Shown one piece after another: positions 58,176 to 64,000 of a stretch of 64,000 bases of DNA. The stretch spans positions 310,001-374,000 of the forward strand of contig NZ_KZ819024.1 of NCBI RefSeq assembly GCF_003115845.1, given 5' to 3'. Positions within the stretch are counted from its first letter, which is position 1, and the number at the start of each line of letters is the position of its first letter. A program made the translations under genes and the position numbers. Origin of the DNA: Brenneria roseae subsp. roseae. GTDB taxonomy: Bacteria > Pseudomonadota > Gammaproteobacteria > Enterobacterales > Enterobacteriaceae. The notes under the pieces are model-generated. The model made no database searches and was not told the origin of the DNA. It saw only the letters and a list, made by a program, of their open reading frames with translations.

Positions 58176-59561
58176 ATGCGTATTCATATTTTAGGTATCT
58201 GTGGCACCTTTATGGGTGGCCTGGCGCTGCTGGCCCGTTCATTAGGGCATCAGGTGACAGGTTCAGATGCGAACGTTTATCCCCCCATGAGTACCTTACT
58301 GGAAGAACAGGGAATTACGCTAATTCAGGGATACGATCCTGCACAGCTCGATCCTGCTCCAGACCTGGTGATTGTGGGCAACGTAATGACACGCGGAAAT
58401 CCCTGCGTTGAGGCCGTTCTGGAACAGGGGCTAACCTATGTGTCTGGTCCACAGTGGCTGCATGATTATGTTTTACGCGATCGTTGGGTGATTGCGGTTG
58501 CGGGTACTCACGGAAAAACGACCACTGCCGGCATGGTGACCTGGATTCTGGAAGATTGCGGCTATAAGCCCGGTTTTGTCATTGGCGGCGTACCCGGTAA
58601 TTTTACCGTTTCTGCGCGCCTGGGCGACAGCCCGTTTATGGTTATCGAAGCGGATGAGTATGACTGTGCGTTCTTCGATAAACGTTCCAAATTCGTCCAC
58701 TACAGCCCGCGAACACTGATTCTCAATAATCTCGAATTCGATCACGCCGACATCTTCGACGATCTGAAAGCCATTCAAAAACAGTTTCACCATCTGGTAC
58801 GCCTGGTGCCCGGTAGCGGCAAAATTATCCTGCCAACCAATGATGCCCATCTCAAGCAAGTTATGGCAATGGGATGCTGGAGTGAGCAGGAACTGGTTGG
58901 TGAAGAAGGCGTGTGGAATGCGAAGAAAGTGGCGACCGATGCCAGCCAGTATCAGGTTTATCTGAATGGAGATCTGGTTGGTGAAGTCCACTGGGAACTG
59001 GTCGGTGAACACAATATGCATAACGGACTGATGGCTATCGCCGCCGCCCATCATGTCGGTGTACTGCCTGCTGACGCCTGTCGCGCGCTGGGTGGTTTTA
59101 TCAATGCGCGCCGCCGCCTTGAATTACGTGGCACGGCCCACGGCGTTACCGTCTACGATGATTTCGCTCATCATCCTACGGCAATTCTCGCGACGCTGGC
59201 CGCATTACGTGGCAAAGTCGGCGGTACAGCCCGCATTCTGGCCGTGCTTGAACCCCGCTCGAATACCATGAAGATGGGCATGTGCAAAAATGAGCTGGCG
59301 CCATCGCTGGGCCGTGCTGATGAAGTCTTTTTATTCCAGCCAGCGCACATTCCCTGGCAGGTTGTCGAAGTCGCCGATGCCTGCGTACAGCCGGCACACT
59401 GGAGTGCAGACATCGATACGCTGGTTGATATGATCGTAAAAACCGCTCAGCCGGGCGATCACATTCTGGTGATGAGTAACGGCAGCTTCAATGACATTCA
59501 CAATAAGCTGCTGGATGCATTGCAGAAAAAAGCGTTAGTCACCATTGAGGACGATGAATAA
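58176..59561 (+). CDS. mpl: UDP-N-acetylmuramate:L-alanyl-gamma-D-glutamyl-meso-diaminopimelate ligase
   Basis: Mpl joins the recycled tripeptide to UDP-MurNAc and so saves cell-wall material. It is a Mur ligase of 461 residues. The N-terminal domain opens MRIHILGICGTFMGGLALLARSLGH, the ATP loop is AVAGTHGKTTTAGM (about 108-121), LNNLEFDHADIFDDL follows, and the C-terminal domain has YDDFAHHPTAI and AVLEPRSNTMKMG. The start ATG at 58176 matches K-12. It is divergent from fbp across 169 bases. Confidence 0.97.
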   Translation: MRIHILGICGTFMGGLALLARSLGHQVTGSDANVYPPMSTLLEEQGITLIQGYDPAQLDPAPDLVIVGNVMTRGNPCVEAVLEQGLTYVSGPQWLHDYVLRDRWVIAVAGTHGKTTTAGMVTWILEDCGYKPGFVIGGVPGNFTVSARLGDSPFMVIEADEYDCAFFDKRSKFVHYSPRTLILNNLEFDHADIFDDLKAIQKQFHHLVRLVPGSGKIILPTNDAHLKQVMAMGCWSEQELVGEEGVWNAKKVATDASQYQVYLNGDLVGEVHWELVGEHNMHNGLMAIAAAHHVGVLPADACRALGGFINARRRLELRGTAHGVTVYDDFAHHPTAILATLAALRGKVGGTARILAVLEPRSNTMKMGMCKNELAPSLGRADEVFLFQPAHIPWQVVEVADACVQPAHWSADIDTLVDMIVKTAQPGDHILVMSNGSFNDIHNKLLDALQKKALVTIEDDE

Positions 59562-59589
59562 CCACGGCGGATAACGCCATTTGGACAGC

Positions 59590-59616
59590 AAAAAGGACGG
59601 AAATTCCGTCCTTTTT
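59590..59616. terminator. Bidirectional terminator between mpl and purA
   Basis: AAAAAGGACGGAA (59590-59602) pairs perfectly with TTCCGTCCTTTTT (59604-59616), with T-runs on both strands. It lies between convergent genes. Confidence 0.88.
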
Positions 59617-59677
59617 CATTACACTATTTTCATTACACGGCGGCAGGTGATTTCAAAATCGCCTGTTACCCGGCAAA

Positions 59678-61009
<1,332 letters not shown>

Positions 61010-61075
61010 CTAACATCTCATTTGCTCGCTTTCAGTACTTTTAGCACACGTTTGCGCACATTTTTCAGATGAATT

Positions 61076-61276
61076 TTAACTGCCCATGCGGCTACGCAAC
61101 ATGTAGTAGATCACACAACCGGCAACCACTATTCCACCGCCGAAACGTCGCAATGTGTTATCAGGCAGTTGCGCCATTGCCAGAATCATACGCCGCCAGA
61201 TGCGGGGAAACAGTAAGGGACCCAGTCCTTCAATAATCAGTACCAGTCCCAGAGCCATCCAAACGGTTGCATTCAT
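61076..61276 (-). CDS. yjeT: DUF2065 membrane protein YjeT
   Basis: YjeT is a 66-residue inner-membrane protein of unknown function (65 residues in K-12). It has two hydrophobic segments (VWMALGLVLIIEGLGPLLF and GGIVVAGCVIYYML) around LPDNTLRRFGGG. I start at the ATG at 61276 on family match; the frame is open 14 codons further upstream. It lies between hflC and purA, as in K-12. Confidence 0.92.
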   Translation of the reverse strand: MNATVWMALGLVLIIEGLGPLLFPRIWRRMILAMAQLPDNTLRRFGGGIVVAGCVIYYMLRSRMGS

Positions 61277-61314
61277 AAAAAACTCCGACCAGGGTTGATG
61301 GACAGGATAGCCCG

Positions 61315-61347
61315 CCATAAAAAAGCCCGTACGTAAATACGGGCTTT
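61315..61347 (-). terminator. Intrinsic terminator after hflC
   Basis: On the minus strand AAAGCCCGTA (61347-61338) pairs with TACGGGCTTT (61331-61322), followed by TTTATGG. It ends the hflX-hflK-hflC run before yjeT. Confidence 0.82.
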
Positions 61348-61371
61348 AACACTATTTAATTCAGGGAATGC

Positions 61372-62361
61372 TTAACGACGGAGCGTCGAATCCGGTGATT
61401 TCATATAACGGAAGAAGTCACTGTCCGGGCTCAGTACCATAACGTCCTGATTAGAACTGAAACTACTTTCATACGCACGCAGACTACGAATGAAAGAGTA
61501 GAAGTCAGGATCTTCGCTGAATGCGGTGGCAAACAGTTTCGCCGATTCCGCATCGCCTTCACCACGAGTAATACGTCCCTGACGCTCAGCTTCAGCCAGC
61601 GTACGGGTTACTTCATAGTCAGCCGTTGCTTTTAACTTCTCAGCTTCTTCCTGACCTTGTGAACGGTGACGACGAGCGACCGCTTCACGCTCTGCACGCA
61701 TACGTTGGTAGATGGCATCAGACACTTCGGTCGGCAGGTTAATCTGCTTAATCCGCACGTCAATCACTTCGATACCCAGCGCCGCCATACTGTTCGGGTT
61801 AACATGCGGCTGGATGCCGGTCGTTTCCTGTTCAACACGGGCCGCCGCCGAAGCAATCGCGTTATCGGCTTCGGTCGTTTCCCCCGTCCCGGTGTTCAAT
61901 GCATCACGCACATCGGTCATCAACTGACCACGGGAATCGGTAACGATGCCTTTCAAATCCAGGCGACCGATTTCTGAACGCAGACGGTCGCTGAATTTAC
62001 GTTTGAGCAGCACCTCGGCCTGAGAGACATCCCCTCCGCCCGTAGCGAGATAGTAACGACTGAAATCGCTGATGCGCCATTTGATATAGGAATCAATGAT
62101 CAGGTCTTTCTGCTCTTTAGTGATAAAGCGATCGGCCTGATTCTCCATGGTCTGGATACGGGCATCCAGCATTTTCACGGAATCAATGAACGGCACTTTA
62201 AACTGCAATCCCGGTGCATAAATCAGGGGCTTGTTTTCATCATCGCGCAACACTTTGCCAAAACGCATCACGATGCCACGCTGGCCTTCCTGCACCACAA
62301 ACAGTGACGCATAGACCACCATCAGTACCAGGATCAGGATAAATAGTAAGGGCTTACGCAT
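61372..62361 (-). CDS. hflC: Modulator of FtsH protease HflC
   Basis: HflC forms with HflK a periplasm-facing SPFH (prohibitin-like) cage that encloses the FtsH protease and limits its access to substrates. The 329-residue product (334 in K-12) has an N-terminal membrane segment (LLFILILVLMVVYASLFVV), then the SPFH domain with RFGKVLRDDENKPLIYAPGLQFKVPFIDSV and a long coiled-coil rich in E, A and R. It starts three bases after the hflK stop and is the last gene of the unit. Confidence 0.97.
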   Translation of the reverse strand: MRKPLLFILILVLMVVYASLFVVQEGQRGIVMRFGKVLRDDENKPLIYAPGLQFKVPFIDSVKMLDARIQTMENQADRFITKEQKDLIIDSYIKWRISDFSRYYLATGGGDVSQAEVLLKRKFSDRLRSEIGRLDLKGIVTDSRGQLMTDVRDALNTGTGETTEADNAIASAAARVEQETTGIQPHVNPNSMAALGIEVIDVRIKQINLPTEVSDAIYQRMRAEREAVARRHRSQGQEEAEKLKATADYEVTRTLAEAERQGRITRGEGDAESAKLFATAFSEDPDFYSFIRSLRAYESSFSSNQDVMVLSPDSDFFRYMKSPDSTLRR

Positions 62362-62364
62362 TGA

Positions 62365-63618
62365 TTATTCTCTCCCTACTCGAGTGATGTCATCACGCTG
62401 CGCATTCGCTCTGCGTTGATCCATGATATTTCCATTGTTGCTGCTTCGCGTCTGGCTGGTACTCGCCCCGCTGCTGCCCGATGTTGCAGGCAAACGTAAC
62501 GGATTAGCGCTGTTGCTTTGCGTATTATCGTCGCTGCCTGATCCGCGTAGCATCTGATCCAGCGGCAATACCATCAGGTTGCCGCCTTTGTCATTGACCA
62601 GAACCTTACGGGTATGACTCAGGACACGCTCCATGGTTTCGATATACAGACGCTCGCGAGTAATTTCCGGTGCCGCTTTATACTCTGGCAACACTCTGGC
62701 GAAACGGGCAACCTCACCCTGCGCTTCCAGAACGGTACGCGTTTTATAAGCTCGGGCCTCTTCCAGAATACGTTGCGCCTGACCGTTGGCACGCGGCTGA
62801 ACCTCATTCGCATACGCTTCAGCTTCACGAATGTATTGCTGTTCGTTCTCACGTGCGGCAATCGCATCGTCAAACGCCGCTTTCACTTCTTCTGGCGGAC
62901 GTGCCGCCTGGAAGTTGACGTCCAGCAGGGTTATCCCCATGTTGTACGGACGCACGGTTTCTTCGAGTACGCGTTGGGTATCGGTACGGACAATGGTACG
63001 ACCTTCGGTCAGGATCTTGTCCATCGTGTATTTACCGATAACGCCACGCAGTGCGCTGTCGGTTGCCTGACGCAGGCTGTCATCCGCATTCGTCACGCTG
63101 AACAGATAACGTTCCGGCTCCATTACACGATACTGAACGTTCATTTCCACGCGAACGACGTTTTCGTCCGACGTCAGCATCACGCCTGCCGTAGCCAATT
63201 CACGTACCGATTCGACGTTCACCGCTCTGACCGAATCAATGAACGTGGGTTTCCAGTTCAGACCAGGCTCAACCTGATGGCTGAATTTACCAAAACGCAT
63301 CACAACACCGCGTTCGGCTTCTTTAATGGTATAAAAGCCACTGGCCGCCCAGATGACAACGGCAGCAACGGCCACAATACCGACAACCCGGCCACCAAGG
63401 CCGGAACCACCGGACGTACCGCCGTTAGACCCCGAACTTCTTCCGCCTCCCAGCTCGCTGAGCTTTTTACTCAGTTTGCGGAAGATATCGTCCAGATCCG
63501 GTGGCCCTTGATCCCGACCACCTTTATTGTTATTACCGCCAGAGTTGCCGCTATTATTATTGCTGCTCCCCCACGGGTCGCGGTCCTGTCCGTTATTACC
63601 GGGCTGATTCCACGCCAT
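62365..63618 (-). CDS. hflK: Modulator of FtsH protease HflK
   Basis: HflK is the partner of HflC in the FtsH-enclosing cage. The 417-residue product (419 in K-12) has a cytoplasmic N-terminal tail rich in glycine and asparagine, with NNNSGNSGGNNNKGGRDQGPPDLDDIFRKL, then one membrane segment (VVGIVAVAAVVIWAASGFYTI), the SPFH domain (GVVMRFGKFSHQVEPGLNWKPTFIDSV) and a C-terminal S/N-rich tail. It lies 91 bases downstream of hflX on the same strand. Confidence 0.97.
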   Translation of the reverse strand: MAWNQPGNNGQDRDPWGSSNNNSGNSGGNNNKGGRDQGPPDLDDIFRKLSKKLSELGGGRSSGSNGGTSGGSGLGGRVVGIVAVAAVVIWAASGFYTIKEAERGVVMRFGKFSHQVEPGLNWKPTFIDSVRAVNVESVRELATAGVMLTSDENVVRVEMNVQYRVMEPERYLFSVTNADDSLRQATDSALRGVIGKYTMDKILTEGRTIVRTDTQRVLEETVRPYNMGITLLDVNFQAARPPEEVKAAFDDAIAARENEQQYIREAEAYANEVQPRANGQAQRILEEARAYKTRTVLEAQGEVARFARVLPEYKAAPEITRERLYIETMERVLSHTRKVLVNDKGGNLMVLPLDQMLRGSGSDDNTQSNSANPLRLPATSGSSGASTSQTRSSNNGNIMDQRRANAQRDDITRVGRE

Positions 63619-63709
63619 GTTTTAGCTCCATTCTTTATGATAGATGTTCTTCAGGTTCAATATCCCAGAGTCCGTCAGACTATTTCGCCATTCAGACAGT
63701 TTCTGCCAG

Positions 63710-64000
63710 TCAGACAATATAATCCGTCATTTCCTGCTCTTGTTTACAGAGGCGACGCCAGTCGGCAATCGGCATACGAATCGCCAGACCGATTTGCCCA
63801 TCCTCTTCGATCCACTCTTCTTCTATTGCCTGAAGCTGGTAAAAACGACTGCGCAAACGTCCTGCCTGCGGGGGAAGACGCAGCGTATATTGCGCGATTT
63901 CCCCGGATAGCCGCTCAGTCAACGCTTGAAATAGCAACGGAATACCTTCACCGGTCTGCGCAGAAAGCCAGACTCTGATCGGTAAATTTTCTTCGTTGCG
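63710..64000 (-). CDS. hflX: GTPase HflX, C-terminal part
   Basis: HflX is a GTPase that splits stalled 70S ribosomes after heat stress. Only the last 96 codons are in the window; the rest runs off the right edge. The visible part includes RVWLSAQTGEGIPLLFQALTERLSG (end of the GTPase domain) and the C-terminal LRLPPQAGRLRSRFYQLQAIEEEW and MPIADWRRLCKQE, which match the E. coli ending. The order hflX-hflK-hflC is conserved. Confidence 0.95.
   Translation of the reverse strand, partial: RNEENLPIRVWLSAQTGEGIPLLFQALTERLSGEIAQYTLRLPPQAGRLRSRFYQLQAIEEEWIEEDGQIGLAIRMPIADWRRLCKQEQEMTDYIV

Noticed and set aside
62614-63978. 454-codon open frame on the plus strand
   Set aside because: It lies antisense to hflK and hflX and is a by-product of their codon use.

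Overview
The window looks like chromosomal DNA of a gammaproteobacterium of the order Enterobacterales. Nearly every protein is close in length and sequence to its Escherichia coli K-12 counterpart. A plant-associated member of the Pectobacteriaceae (Pectobacterium, Dickeya or Brenneria type) is my best guess, because of the plant-sugar-acid catabolic cluster, the full ERIC element and the missing creBC, yaaJ, speB and galP. The family assignment is inference; no rRNA or tRNA gene is present to test it.

Layout. Positions 1-22.2 kb are the dnaK-thr-arcA-trpR-ettA neighbourhood, inverted relative to the usual K-12 map: dnaK (5' part), satP, an MFS transporter, mog, a GGDEF diguanylate cyclase, talB, yaaA, the thrLABC operon with its attenuator, yjtD, arcA, creA, rob, gpmB, yjjX, trpR, slt and ettA. 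Positions 22.3-27.2 kb hold serA, rpiA, argP, yggE and argO. Positions 27.3-39.2 kb are an accessory cluster inserted between argO and mscS, which are neighbours in K-12. It has a YiaJ-type IclR regulator, a sugar ABC transporter (ATPase, permease, binding protein) with an SMP-30 lactonase, and then yiaK, yiaL, lyxK, yiaQ, yiaR and yiaS. Positions 39.2-56.9 kb return to the K-12-like order mscS, fbaA, pgk, epd, tktA, loiP, (LuxR-type regulator), speA, metK, sprT, endA, rsmE, gshB, yqgE, ruvX. Positions 57-64 kb join fbp and mpl to purA, yjeT, hflC, hflK and hflX (3' part).

How the genes work together. The accessory cluster encodes a route from 2,3-diketo-L-gulonate through 3-keto-L-gulonate, its 6-phosphate, L-xylulose 5-phosphate and L-ribulose 5-phosphate to D-xylulose 5-phosphate. 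That product enters the pentose phosphate pathway, whose enzymes TktA, TalB and RpiA are also in this window. The TRAP transporter YiaMNO of K-12 is absent from the cluster, and an ABC importer plus a lactonase sits next to the regulator instead. The two transcription units share a 33-base motif (19 bases identical) near their starts, which I propose as the YiaJ operator. A complete 127-base ERIC element lies inside the ABC operon and provides the last codons and the stop of the permease gene.

Regulatory sequence that can be read directly includes a sigma-32 promoter for dnaK, the thr promoter, leader peptide and attenuator, a TrpR operator at trpR, met boxes at metK, a Cra-like site upstream of epd-pgk-fbaA, a terminator-like hairpin just before argO, and many intrinsic terminators. 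Two AT-rich single-gene insertions (the diguanylate cyclase and the LuxR-type regulator) interrupt otherwise conserved gene order. I saw no prophage, insertion sequence, CRISPR array or stable RNA gene.
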